A DNA stretch of 64,000 bases from Neorhizobium galegae (GTDB taxonomy: Bacteria > Pseudomonadota > Alphaproteobacteria > Rhizobiales > Rhizobiaceae). Below, one piece after another: positions 16,775-24,864 of this stretch (its first letter is position 1; the number at the start of each line of letters is the position of its first letter). The notes beneath the pieces were generated by a model. That model was given only the letters and a program-made list of their open reading frames with translations. It made no database searches and was not told the DNA's origin. The stretch is taken from positions 620,001 to 684,000 of the forward strand of contig NZ_JAGIPG010000002.1 in NCBI RefSeq assembly GCF_017877055.1, given 5' to 3'. The position numbers and the translations under genes were made by a program.

Positions 16775-16862
16775 CAATTTCCTAATCGCTTTTCTCAATT
16801 TCCCGATCGGCTTCAATATTCATTAACCATATTGCGGTTACCTAACAGCATCGAAACAGTGA

Positions 16863-16889
16863 GTTAACCAAGAAAATTAAATGGTTAAC
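16863..16889 (+). promoter_or_regulatory. Paired GTTAAC sites upstream of flagellin 3
   Basis: GTTAACCA (16863-16870) and TGGTTAAC (16882-16889), with the same 27-base block and spacing as upstream of flagellin 2. Confidence 0.5.
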
Positions 16890-16891
16890 AA

Positions 16892-16922
16892 GCATGATGC
16901 TGTCCGCTGTTCCCGGTGAAAT
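16892..16922 (+). promoter_or_regulatory. Predicted promoter of flagellin 3
   Basis: GCATGATGC (16892-16900), 16 bases, then TGAAAT (16917-16922) flanked by CCGG. Confidence 0.55.
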
Positions 16923-16928
16923 CCGGAA

Positions 16929-16961
16929 TGTCCCTTTTCGTAATCAGCCACTCAAGGGGCA
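16929..16961 (+). promoter_or_regulatory. Leader stem masking the flagellin 3 ribosome binding site
   Basis: TGTCCCTT (16929-16936) pairs with AAGGGGCA (16954-16961). The loop sequence differs from flagellin 2 but has the same length. Confidence 0.55.
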
Positions 16962-16967
16962 CCTAAA

Positions 16968-18233
16968 ATGACAAGTATTCTTACCAACATTGCAGCTATG
17001 TCTGCTCTGCAGACGCTGCGCGGCATCGCGACCGATATGGAATCCACGCAGAGCCGAGTTTCGTCGGGTCTGCGCGTCGGTACTGCTTCCGACAACGCCG
17101 CCTATTGGTCGATCGCGACCACCATGCGTTCCGACAACGGCGCTCTTTCCGCAGTTCAGGACGCACTCGGCCTCGGCGCCGCCAAGGTCGACACTGCCTA
17201 TTCCGCCATGGAATCGGCCATCGACGTCGTCACCGAAATCAAGAACAAGCTGGTTGCCGCTTCCGAACCGGGCGTCGACAAGTCCAAGGTCCAGGAAGAA
17301 ATCACCCAGCTGCAGAGCCAGCTGAAGAGCATCGCTTCCTCCGCTTCGTTCTCCGGCGAAAACTGGCTCCAGGCCGAAATCGGCGGCTCGCAGAGCGCGA
17401 CCACCGGCATAATCTACGCCTCCAGCGAACTTACCAAGCAGCTCGTCGGTTCGTTCATCCGTGATGCCGACGGCAATGTCACGGTCAAGTCCATCAACGT
17501 CGTCCTCGACGAAACCAACGTCCTGTTCGACTTGAGCGGCGGCCGCGGCGGTCTTCTCGACGCCAACGCTCTCAACGGTTTCCGCGCCATCAAGTACGAC
17601 GACGGCACGACCAACCAGAAGGAATACTTCGGCAAGATCAACACGTCGGCGTATTATGCGACCAACTCCGTCTGGAAGGACATCGGCGGCGGCGTCTTCA
17701 TGCGCGGCGATACCAACGGCGTCTACTCTTCGGGCTCCAACGGCACCTACATGATCAAGGTTGGCGGCGCTTACATCGACGCAATCTACACGACCAAGGG
17801 CTACGACTTCTCGGCCGGCGCGACGGCGACGGGCGGCATCAAGTACTCTTCGGACATCTCGGTTTCCGACCTCGACATCACCCGTCTCGAAGACTACCGC
17901 GACTCCAGCGGTGTCAGCTACCTCGGCCTCGGCACCAGAGCCAGCGATGAAGATATCATGGCGGCATTGACCTCGTTCGTCGACGGTCAGCTGGAAGCGA
18001 TGAACAGCGGGGCGGCCAAGCTCGGCGCCGTTGCGAAGCGGCTCGAGATGCAGTCCGACTTCGTCTCCAAGCTCACCGACTCGATCGACAAGGGTGTCGG
18101 CCGACTGGTGGATGCGGACATGAACGAAGAGTCGACCAGGCTCAAGGCACTGCAGACCCAGCAGCAGCTGGCGATCCAGTCGCTCTCGATTGCCAACTCC
18201 GACTCGCAGAACATCCTGTCGCTGTTCCGTTAA
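16968..18233 (+). CDS. Flagellin 3
   Basis: A 421-residue flagellin with the same ends and central domain plan as flagellins 1 and 2. It carries its own substitutions, including ATDMESTQSRVSSGLRVGTA, DNGALSAVQDALGL and WKDIGGGVFMRGDTNG. The D1 coding block is identical with its neighbours over about 200 bases. By rhizobial order it could be called flaD or flaC, and I leave the name open. It has its own promoter, leader stem and terminator. Confidence 0.94.
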   Translation: MTSILTNIAAMSALQTLRGIATDMESTQSRVSSGLRVGTASDNAAYWSIATTMRSDNGALSAVQDALGLGAAKVDTAYSAMESAIDVVTEIKNKLVAASEPGVDKSKVQEEITQLQSQLKSIASSASFSGENWLQAEIGGSQSATTGIIYASSELTKQLVGSFIRDADGNVTVKSINVVLDETNVLFDLSGGRGGLLDANALNGFRAIKYDDGTTNQKEYFGKINTSAYYATNSVWKDIGGGVFMRGDTNGVYSSGSNGTYMIKVGGAYIDAIYTTKGYDFSAGATATGGIKYSSDISVSDLDITRLEDYRDSSGVSYLGLGTRASDEDIMAALTSFVDGQLEAMNSGAAKLGAVAKRLEMQSDFVSKLTDSIDKGVGRLVDADMNEESTRLKALQTQQQLAIQSLSIANSDSQNILSLFR

Positions 18234-18256
18234 TCAGACGCGTCACCGCACAAAGA

Positions 18257-18287
18257 AGCCGCGCCCTTTTGGGGCGCGGCTTTTTTT
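18257..18287 (+). terminator. Terminator of flagellin 3
   Basis: A perfect 10-bp stem (18257-18266 with 18272-18281), a 5-base loop and seven Ts. Confidence 0.93.
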
Positions 18288-18374
18288 ATGTCCCGATAGT
18301 TTTTGTTAACTTTCCTAAATTCCATTTAACCTTTGTTAACCATTTCCACCTTAACTGAGCTCATCGAAACGATG

Positions 18375-18402
18375 GGTTAACCAAGACGAAGAAAAGGTTA
18401 AC
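18375..18402 (+). promoter_or_regulatory. Paired GTTAAC sites upstream of flagellin 4
   Basis: GGTTAACC (18375-18382) and GGTTAAC (18396-18402) have cores 21 bases apart, like the other two, but with a different spacer sequence. The sites are kept while the spacer is not, which supports function. Confidence 0.5.
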
Positions 18403-18404
18403 AG

Positions 18405-18437
18405 GCATCAGGCCAAGCCAACGTTCACCGGTGTAAT
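18405..18437 (+). promoter_or_regulatory. Predicted promoter of flagellin 4
   Basis: A variant GCATCAGGC (18405-18413), 18 bases, then TGTAAT (18432-18437) flanked by CCGG. Confidence 0.5.
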
Positions 18438-18445
18438 CCCGGAAA

Positions 18446-18475
18446 TGTCCCTTCCATCTAGCCAATCAAGGGGCA
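18446..18475 (+). promoter_or_regulatory. Leader stem masking the flagellin 4 ribosome binding site
   Basis: TGTCCCTT (18446-18453) pairs with AAGGGGCA (18468-18475). The loop is 3 bases shorter than in flagellins 2 and 3 while the stem is unchanged. Confidence 0.55.
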
Positions 18476-18482
18476 AACCAAA

Positions 18483-19751
18483 ATGACCAGCATTCTTACC
18501 AATATCGCAGCTATGGCTGCTCTCCAGACTCTGCGTAACATCGATAGCCAGATGCAGACCACCCAGGACCGGGTTTCCTCCGGCCTGCGCGTCGGCACCG
18601 CTTCCGACAATGCCGCCTACTGGTCGATCGCGACCACCATGCGTTCCGACAACGGCGCTCTCTCCGCGGTTCAAGACGCCCTCGGTCTCGGCGCCGCCAA
18701 GGTTGATACCGCCTATTCCGCAATGGAAAGCGTTGTCGACGTCGTCAAGGAAATCAAGAACAAGCTCGTTACCGCCTCGGAAGCCGGCGTCGACAAGGCG
18801 AAGATCCAGGCAGAAATCTCGCAGCTGCAGGATCAGTTGAAGAGCATCACGTCTTCTGCTTCGTTCTCCGGTGAAAACTGGCTGCAGGCCGAAGTCGGCG
18901 GCGCCTCCAACCCCACCACGGGCGTGATCTACGCGGCCAGCCCGGTCGTCAAGCAGGTTGTAAGCTCGTTCATCCGTGATCCCGATGGCAACGTCGCTGT
19001 CAAATCGGTGGATGTCGTTCTTAATGAAACGAACGTCCTGTTCGACTTGAGCGGCGGTCACGGCGGTCTGCTCGACGGCAATTCCTACAATGGCTTCCGG
19101 GCGATCAACTTTGACGATGGCACGACAAACCACAAGGATTACTTCGGCAAGATCAACACTGCCGCGTTTTACGCAACGGACGCGCTCTGGAAGGATGTCG
19201 GCGGCGGCGTCTACATGAAGGGCGACACCAACGGCATCTATACGTCCGGCACCAGCGGCACCTATCTCATCAAGGTCGGCGGCGCCTACATCGACGCTGT
19301 CTACACCACCAAGGGATACGATTTCTCGGCCGGTGCAACGGCAACCGCAGGCATCAAGTACGCCGCCAACATCTCCATCTCCGAACTGGACATCACCAAG
19401 CTCGATGACTATCGCAATTCGAACGGTGTCAGCTATCTCGGGATGGGGACCAAGGCCAACGACGCCGATCTCATGGCCGCCCTCAACTCGTTCGTCGATG
19501 GTCAGCTCGAAAAGCTCATCAGCGCAACGGCAAAACTCGGGTCGATCAACAAGCGCATCGACATGCAGGAAGCTTTCGTCTCCAAGCTGACCGACTCCAT
19601 CGACAGCGGCATCGGCCGACTGGTGGATGCCGACATGAGCGAAGAGTCGACCAGGCTCAAGGCCCTGCAGACCCAGCAGCAACTTGCGATCCAGTCGCTC
19701 TCGATCGCCAATACCAGTTCCGAGAATATTCTGTCGCTCTTCCGTCAGTAA
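18483..19751 (+). CDS. Flagellin 4
   Basis: A 422-residue flagellin that is more diverged: RNIDSQMQTTQDRVSSGLRV, ESVVDVVKEIKNKLVTASEAGVDKAKIQ and a C-terminus NTSSENILSLFRQ. The central domain is still of the flagellin 1-3 type (FDLSGGHGGLLDGNSYNGFR, GGGVYMKGDTNGIYTSG). The start at 18483 follows the AAGGGG site of the leader stem. It has its own promoter elements and terminator. Confidence 0.94.
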   Translation: MTSILTNIAAMAALQTLRNIDSQMQTTQDRVSSGLRVGTASDNAAYWSIATTMRSDNGALSAVQDALGLGAAKVDTAYSAMESVVDVVKEIKNKLVTASEAGVDKAKIQAEISQLQDQLKSITSSASFSGENWLQAEVGGASNPTTGVIYAASPVVKQVVSSFIRDPDGNVAVKSVDVVLNETNVLFDLSGGHGGLLDGNSYNGFRAINFDDGTTNHKDYFGKINTAAFYATDALWKDVGGGVYMKGDTNGIYTSGTSGTYLIKVGGAYIDAVYTTKGYDFSAGATATAGIKYAANISISELDITKLDDYRNSNGVSYLGMGTKANDADLMAALNSFVDGQLEKLISATAKLGSINKRIDMQEAFVSKLTDSIDSGIGRLVDADMSEESTRLKALQTQQQLAIQSLSIANTSSENILSLFRQ

Positions 19752-19820
19752 GCGGCGCTCTAGGCTAGGAGCGGTTTCGTCCTGCTCTGCTGGCGTGATA
19801 GCAAATATTCTGGAAAGAAG

Positions 19821-19848
19821 ACCGCGTCTCGAAAGAGGCGCGGTTTTT
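19821..19848 (+). terminator. Terminator of flagellin 4
   Basis: A 10-bp stem (19821-19830 with 19835-19844, one G-U pair), a GAAA loop and a T run. Confidence 0.9.
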
Positions 19849-20010
19849 CGCGTTTGGAGCGTGGCTTGCGCGAAACCTGCACGGTTGTCGGATAAGCCGT
19901 TAAGACTTCATTAACTTCTTGCCAATCCTCAACCGGGTTTGATAACTGTCGATTTAACGATTTGTTAAGAACGACAGACCGCCCGCATCTGTGATGCTGA
20001 GTGGCGGTAC

Positions 20011-20041
20011 GCATGATGCCTCTCGTCGTTTCCGGTGAAGT
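20011..20041 (+). promoter_or_regulatory. Predicted promoter of flagellin 5
   Basis: GCATGATGC (20011-20019), 16 bases, then TGAAGT (20036-20041) between CCGG copies. This is the weakest -10 of the five. Confidence 0.45.
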
Positions 20042-20079
20042 ACTCCGGATTTCCAGACCATTTGACCGAGGCACGGCCG

Positions 20080-21369
20080 ATGACCAGCATCCTGACCAAT
20101 CCCGCCGCTATGGCTGCCCTGCAGACGTTGCGCTCGATCGACCGCAACATGGAAATTACTCAGGCGCGGGTTTCCTCGGGCATGCGTGTCCAGACGGCCG
20201 CGGACAATGCCGCCTACTGGTCGATCGCAACCACGATGCGTTCCGACAATCATGCGCTCTCGACCATCCAGGACGCGCTTGGCCTCGGCGCCGCCAAGGT
20301 GGACACCGCCTACACGGCGATGGAAAGTGCGATCGACACCGTCGTCGAAATCAAATCCAAGATCGTTGCGGCTTACGGCGTCGGCTCCAATCGCGGCAAG
20401 ATCCAGGAAGAAATCGCCCAGCTCCAGGAACAGCTGAAGAGCATCTCGGACTCGGCGACCTTCTCCGGCGAGAACTGGCTTCAGGACTATATTAGCGACG
20501 GCGGTACCAACGCCCAGGAGAAGCCGGTCGTCAAACAGGTGGTTGCGTCGTTCACCCGCACTGCCTCCGGTGAGGTCGCGGTCAAGACCGTCGACTATAC
20601 GCTTGATTCCAAGACGGTCCTTTTCGACCTCAACGGCGGCAATCTCGGCATCTTGGACTCGTCCGTGAAGTTCGTCGCCGAAAGCGAAGTCGCCGTGGAC
20701 ATGACCACCTCCAACGGCACGATGGGTTCAACGAACGCGTCCTACGCCGTCTCGGTTCTCGCCGAAAGTCAGCTTATGGCACTGGGCGCGGATACAAATA
20801 CAACTGACGCGAGCATATATGCTGTCGGGGGCAATTTTTATCTGAAGGTTGCGGAAGGCAAGTGGGCTCAGGTGACGACGACCGATCCGGCTACGGCACC
20901 GGCGGTAACGACCCCCGCGCACGACGATGGCACGACGAAATACTATTTCGTTGTGACCGCAGCGAACAATCTCAACAACCGAAAACTTGGCATTTCCGTC
21001 ACCACGGTGGATATCAACAAGCTGAATGACCTCGTCGTGAAGATGAATACGATGGTCCCGGGTTCGGCGCCGAACACCGACGCGGTGCTTGATATGATGG
21101 AGCGTTTTCTTGACAAGCAGCTTCTGGCGATGACCAGTGCCGCTTCGAGCCTTGGCTCGATCCAGAAGCGCATCGATCTGCAGGAAAGCTTCGTCGCCTC
21201 GCTGACCGACGTGATCGACAAGGGTGTCGGCCGACTGGTCGATGCGGACATGAACGAAGAGTCGACGCGGTTGAAAGCGCTGCAGACCCAGCAGCAACTC
21301 GGCATCCAGTCACTCCAGATCGCCAACACCAACGCCGAAAACATCCTGCAGTTGTTCCGGCAGGGCTAA
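20080..21369 (+). CDS. Flagellin 5 (divergent)
   Basis: A 429-residue flagellin. The N- and C-terminal ends keep the family pattern (MTSILTNPAAMAALQTLR; LKALQTQQQLGIQSLQIANT, ending ENILQLFRQG). The central domain is unrelated by eye to that of flagellins 1-4: it lacks the GGVFMKGDTNG and AYIDAVYTTKGYDF segments and has a Thr/Ala-rich stretch (TTTDPATAPAVTTPAHDDGT). ATG 20080 follows GAGG at 20068-20071, without the masking stem. It is probably a minor or positional filament subunit (inference). The central region from about 20790 to 20960 looks less GC-rich than its flanks. Confidence 0.92.
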   Translation: MTSILTNPAAMAALQTLRSIDRNMEITQARVSSGMRVQTAADNAAYWSIATTMRSDNHALSTIQDALGLGAAKVDTAYTAMESAIDTVVEIKSKIVAAYGVGSNRGKIQEEIAQLQEQLKSISDSATFSGENWLQDYISDGGTNAQEKPVVKQVVASFTRTASGEVAVKTVDYTLDSKTVLFDLNGGNLGILDSSVKFVAESEVAVDMTTSNGTMGSTNASYAVSVLAESQLMALGADTNTTDASIYAVGGNFYLKVAEGKWAQVTTTDPATAPAVTTPAHDDGTTKYYFVVTAANNLNNRKLGISVTTVDINKLNDLVVKMNTMVPGSAPNTDAVLDMMERFLDKQLLAMTSAASSLGSIQKRIDLQESFVASLTDVIDKGVGRLVDADMNEESTRLKALQTQQQLGIQSLQIANTNAENILQLFRQG

Positions 21370-21629
21370 GATTGCGCGGCGCTGGTCGCCGCCTGATGCT
21401 CGGTCGAGCCTGTCTGCGAGGTTCGATGCAATGCGGTATCTTCATCCTCGCGCAAGTTTAACTTCCTACCGTTCCGCTAAGGTCCGGCGAAGTGTCTTGT
21501 GTCGCCGGGGACAAACGAATGGCAACCTTGTCGGGATGATACGATGATTGCAGTGGTGACGATTTGCGCTTTCGGGAGGCTCATGACGAGCCTCGAACGA
21601 AAGGCGACGGCAGGGCAGGGGGACGCTCG

Positions 21630-22271
21630 ATGAGTGCTTCGCTCGCCCGCTACCTGAAGGATTTCAGCGAGCCGCAGGTCCCGCCGTTGCCCTTGCTGGC
21701 CGATGGTTTCGGCGATGGCTTCGAAGACGATCCGGCATTTCCCGCTGTCGTTGAGGAGCCTGTCGATATCGAAGCCGAACGCGCCGAAGCCTATGCGAAA
21801 GGCCATGAGGCTGCGTCCGGGGAGCTTCAACAGCGTTTTGATGAGGAGCGGCAGGCGCTTCTGACCGCGCATGCCGAGGAGATGGCGGCGCTGCGCGAAA
21901 AATATGAAACCGAGGCGGCTGCGATGATCGCGACCGGACTTCAGGGCATTGCCGGATTGACGGCCCAGGCGGTCAGCGATCAGACGGCAAGGATCCTGTC
22001 GCCTCTTCTCGACGAAGCGCTCGTCGCCAAGGCGATATCCGACATGGCGGATATCATCCGCAGCGCAATACTCGAAGGCGACGTCGGGACCTTGACCGTC
22101 CGCGGCCCGCTGCATCTGTTCGAAAAACTGAAAACAGCGCTTGGAGAGCCCACCCTACTCCTGCGCCATATCGAAGCGCCTGACCTCGATATTGCGGTCG
22201 ACATCGGCGAGAGCGCCCTTGTGACCCGGATGTCCGCATGGCTGGCGAGTCTGAAGAAGGTATTGGGATGA
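21630..22271 (+). CDS. FliH-like flagellar protein
   Basis: This is a 213-residue protein starting [13 protein letters not shown] at ATG 21630, after an AGGGGGA ribosome binding site. It has an acidic N-terminal third, then a long charged helix (about residues 50-105: [40 protein letters not shown]) and a compact C-terminal domain ([37 protein letters not shown]). This plan is like FliH/YscL stator proteins of the export ATPase, but I see no decisive motif. It overlaps motB by 4 bases, so it belongs to the motor operon. Confidence 0.6.
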   Translation: MSASLARYLKDFSEPQVPPLPLLADGFGDGFEDDPAFPAVVEEPVDIEAERAEAYAKGHEAASGELQQRFDEERQALLTAHAEEMAALREKYETEAAAMIATGLQGIAGLTAQAVSDQTARILSPLLDEALVAKAISDMADIIRSAILEGDVGTLTVRGPLHLFEKLKTALGEPTLLLRHIEAPDLDIAVDIGESALVTRMSAWLASLKKVLG

Positions 22272-23590
22272 GCGAAGGCGAAAACCATCACCACGGCAAG
22301 AACGAGGTCGTCATCGTCAAGCGACATGGCGGCGGACACGACGACGGCGCCCATGGCGGCGCCTGGAAGATCGCCTATGCCGACTTCATGACCGCGATGA
22401 TGGCGTTCTTCCTCGTCATGTGGCTGGTCAACGCCGCCAACGAAGAGACCAAGGCCTCGATGGCGAGCTATTTCAATCCGATCAAGCTTTCCGACGAGAC
22501 CCCGGCCTCGAAGGGACTGGAAAAGCCGGTCGATGCGGCCGAGGGCCAGGAGAACGGCGAGAAGTCGAAGGTCAAGGCGGAGGGCAATGTTCAGGGTTCC
22601 GCGGCGGCGACCGGGGAAGACATGACTTCGACGTCCGGCGACGAACCCAATTATTCCGAGGCGGATTTCTTCGAAAACCCCTATTCCGTTCTGGCCGAGA
22701 TCGCTCAACAAGTGGGCCAGCAGGCCAATGTCAGCGCCAAGGGCGAGGGTGGTGCCAGCGATTCGGGCCCCGCGACCGGTGCCGACGGCGGTCAGGCCTA
22801 CCGCGATCCCTTCGATCCGGACTTCTGGACCAAGCAGATGCAGATGTCGCATGCCGAAGGCCCCGAGCAGGCTGTGAAGACCACGGCGAGTGACGATCCG
22901 CTCGCCCAGATGGGGCAGGCGCCGCAATACCAGCAGGCACCGCAGTCCACTGAAGCCAACACGCAGTTGCAGCAGACCCAGATGGCTGTTGCCATTCCCA
23001 TCCCGCGTCCCGATCCGACACAGATGGACAAACCGCAGACGGCGACGGGCGCGCACGCGGCGAAGCCCGCAAACCTCAACGGACAGAAGCCGGAAGATGG
23101 CGCGAAAGCGGAACAGCAGGCAGAGCTGAAGGCCGCCGACGAATTGAAGAAGGAAATCCAGCAGCAGATTTCCGGCGTCGCCGGCAAGCTGGCGGAAGGT
23201 CTTGTCGTGACGCCTGCGGAAGGCGGCCTGCTGGTGTCGATCTCCGACCAGACGGATGATCCGATGTTCAACATCGGTTCGGCCGTGCCGCGCCGCGAAA
23301 TGGTGCTGGCGATGGAGAAGATCGGCCAGATCCTCAAGGATCGAAAGGGCAGCATCGTCCTGCGCGGGCATACGGACGGCCGTCAGTTCAAGGGTACCGA
23401 GAACGACAACTGGCGCCTTTCCATGTCTCGTGCTCACAGCGCCTATTACATGCTGGTTCATGGCGGCCTGGCGGAAGATCGCATCAAGCAGGTTTCCGGC
23501 TTCGCCGACAGACGCCTCCAGGTGCCGGCCGATCCGCTCGCAGCCGCAAACCGGCGTATCGAAATCCTGCTCGAGGCGGACGAGGGATAG
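22268..23590 (+). CDS. motB: Flagellar motor stator protein MotB
   Basis: MotB pairs with MotA (outside this window) to form the ion-conducting stator anchored to peptidoglycan. The start at ATG 22268 overlaps the upstream stop. A His/Gly-rich N-terminus precedes the single membrane helix [20 protein letters not shown], whose Asp39 is the conserved proton-binding residue. The C-terminal OmpA-type domain ([48 protein letters not shown]) binds peptidoglycan. The linker of about 230 residues between them is long and Gln/Ala/Pro-rich, a rhizobial feature that fits interaction with MotC. 440 residues. Confidence 0.95.
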   Translation: MSEGENHHHGKNEVVIVKRHGGGHDDGAHGGAWKIAYADFMTAMMAFFLVMWLVNAANEETKASMASYFNPIKLSDETPASKGLEKPVDAAEGQENGEKSKVKAEGNVQGSAAATGEDMTSTSGDEPNYSEADFFENPYSVLAEIAQQVGQQANVSAKGEGGASDSGPATGADGGQAYRDPFDPDFWTKQMQMSHAEGPEQAVKTTASDDPLAQMGQAPQYQQAPQSTEANTQLQQTQMAVAIPIPRPDPTQMDKPQTATGAHAAKPANLNGQKPEDGAKAEQQAELKAADELKKEIQQQISGVAGKLAEGLVVTPAEGGLLVSISDQTDDPMFNIGSAVPRREMVLAMEKIGQILKDRKGSIVLRGHTDGRQFKGTENDNWRLSMSRAHSAYYMLVHGGLAEDRIKQVSGFADRRLQVPADPLAAANRRIEILLEADEG

Positions 23591-23592
23591 TG

Positions 23593-24864
23593 ATGGCTGT
23601 GGGCATAAAGTCCTTGGTTGCGGCTGGCCTGGTTCTCGGGGTCGCATTCGCGCCTGCGGCATCGGCTCAGGATCGTACGGACCTTGCGCCCTATGCGATG
23701 CTTCGGTCCTTGCAATTCGTCCAGGATTCCGTCGTGCTCGGCGATCATTCGGCCGCGGAAATGCAGCGCTTCATGCTGGGGACGATCGACCAGCGCCTGC
23801 GGACGGCGCCCCCGTCTATCTTCGAGGATCCGCGCAATGTCGATGCAGCACTGATCTATGCCATGAGCGGCGGCAATCCCGCTACGCTCGAATACCTGGC
23901 CTCGCGCGACGTCGCGGGCAATTTCGACAACCGCGTTGCCGACGGGCTGAGAAAATACCTCGGCGGCCGCGGAACCTTGATCGAAAAAAGCCTCAGCGAA
24001 ATGGCCAAGGAATATCGGGACGAGAAAATCGGTCCCTACCTTTCGCTCGTTAGCGGAAACGTGATGGTCGCCCAGGATCCGAAGGGCGCCTTGGTTTTTT
24101 ATGACTGGGCGCGGTTGACGGCGCCCGGCACGATCATCGAGGAGGCCGCATTGCGCCGCTCGGTGGCGATCACCGTCGATGCCAACATGGTAGCGCCGGC
24201 ACTCTCCTATTCGCGGAAATACGCGCGGCGCTTCATCCATTCGCCCTACGCCAGCCAGTTCGCCGATTTCTTCGTGCAGCTGGTCGTCGGCCATTTCGGT
24301 GAGATCACGGAGGACGATATCGACGGAGCGCTGGAATTCATGGACGCCGACCGGCGCCGCGAGATTTTCCTGCGCATCGCTCGTTCGGCCGCGATCGCCG
24401 GTCGGAACGATCTCGCGCGTCTCGCCTCCGCAAAGGCCGAAGCGCTCGCCAAAAGTCCGACGCCCGAGGCGCTCGCGAAGCTTTATGGCGGGTTTGCCAA
24501 TATCCCGACGAAGGACATCGGGCAGGCCATTCAGGCGATAGCCGACGTTCCCGAGGAAACGCTTTCACCGCGTGACCGTGCTTTGAGGCAGGCCGCAAAA
24601 GTGGTGGCGGAGCAGGTTGTTAGCCGGCCTACGGTCGACAGCCTCGCACAAGATAAATCTATCAAAGTGACTAATACAGAAGACGCGAAATCTCCAGTCG
24701 CGTTGCCCAGGAATGAGATCGCTGGGCCTGCCTCCGCCACGGAAAGTCCGATGGCCGGCACCGCTGCCAAATTCGATCCGGCCTTCCAGACATTCGTCGA
24801 TAGCGGTCGTTCGAAATTGAGTGCTATCGACGAAATGCTGAAGGAGGAGAACGCTTCCAAATGA
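23593..24864 (+). CDS. motC: Periplasmic motility protein MotC
   Basis: MotC is a rhizobial periplasmic protein thought to act on MotB to tune motor speed. The product of about 423 residues starts with a signal peptide (GIKSLVAAGLVLGVAFAPAASAQ). It has helical repeats (LRSLQFVQDSVVLGDHSAAE, GNPATLEYLASRDVAG, PKGALVFYDWARLTAPGTI, EEAALRRSVAI) resembling TPR-type packing. The start is ATG 23593 or the GTG three bases earlier, either just beyond or overlapping the motB stop. Its last codons overlap fliK by 4 bases (24861-24864). Confidence 0.92.
   Translation: MAVGIKSLVAAGLVLGVAFAPAASAQDRTDLAPYAMLRSLQFVQDSVVLGDHSAAEMQRFMLGTIDQRLRTAPPSIFEDPRNVDAALIYAMSGGNPATLEYLASRDVAGNFDNRVADGLRKYLGGRGTLIEKSLSEMAKEYRDEKIGPYLSLVSGNVMVAQDPKGALVFYDWARLTAPGTIIEEAALRRSVAITVDANMVAPALSYSRKYARRFIHSPYASQFADFFVQLVVGHFGEITEDDIDGALEFMDADRRREIFLRIARSAAIAGRNDLARLASAKAEALAKSPTPEALAKLYGGFANIPTKDIGQAIQAIADVPEETLSPRDRALRQAAKVVAEQVVSRPTVDSLAQDKSIKVTNTEDAKSPVALPRNEIAGPASATESPMAGTAAKFDPAFQTFVDSGRSKLSAIDEMLKEENASK

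Larger units (their letters stand above)
19752..20079 (+). other. Intergenic region between flagellins 4 and 5
   Basis: This stretch holds the flagellin 4 terminator, AT-rich sequence with scattered TTAA motifs (for example near 19953-19968), and the flagellin 5 promoter elements. No coding frame here looks real. The paired GTTAAC block and the TGTCCC leader stem of the other genes are absent. Confidence 0.5.

Noticed and set aside
13905..21369. Tandem flagellins as an assembly duplication artefact
   Set aside because: Each copy has its own promoter, leader and terminator, and the central domains differ at many sites.
21484..21508. 7-bp hairpin between flagellin 5 and the FliH-like gene as a terminator
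   Set aside because: No T run and more than 110 bases from the flagellin 5 stop; it may be chance in GC-rich sequence.
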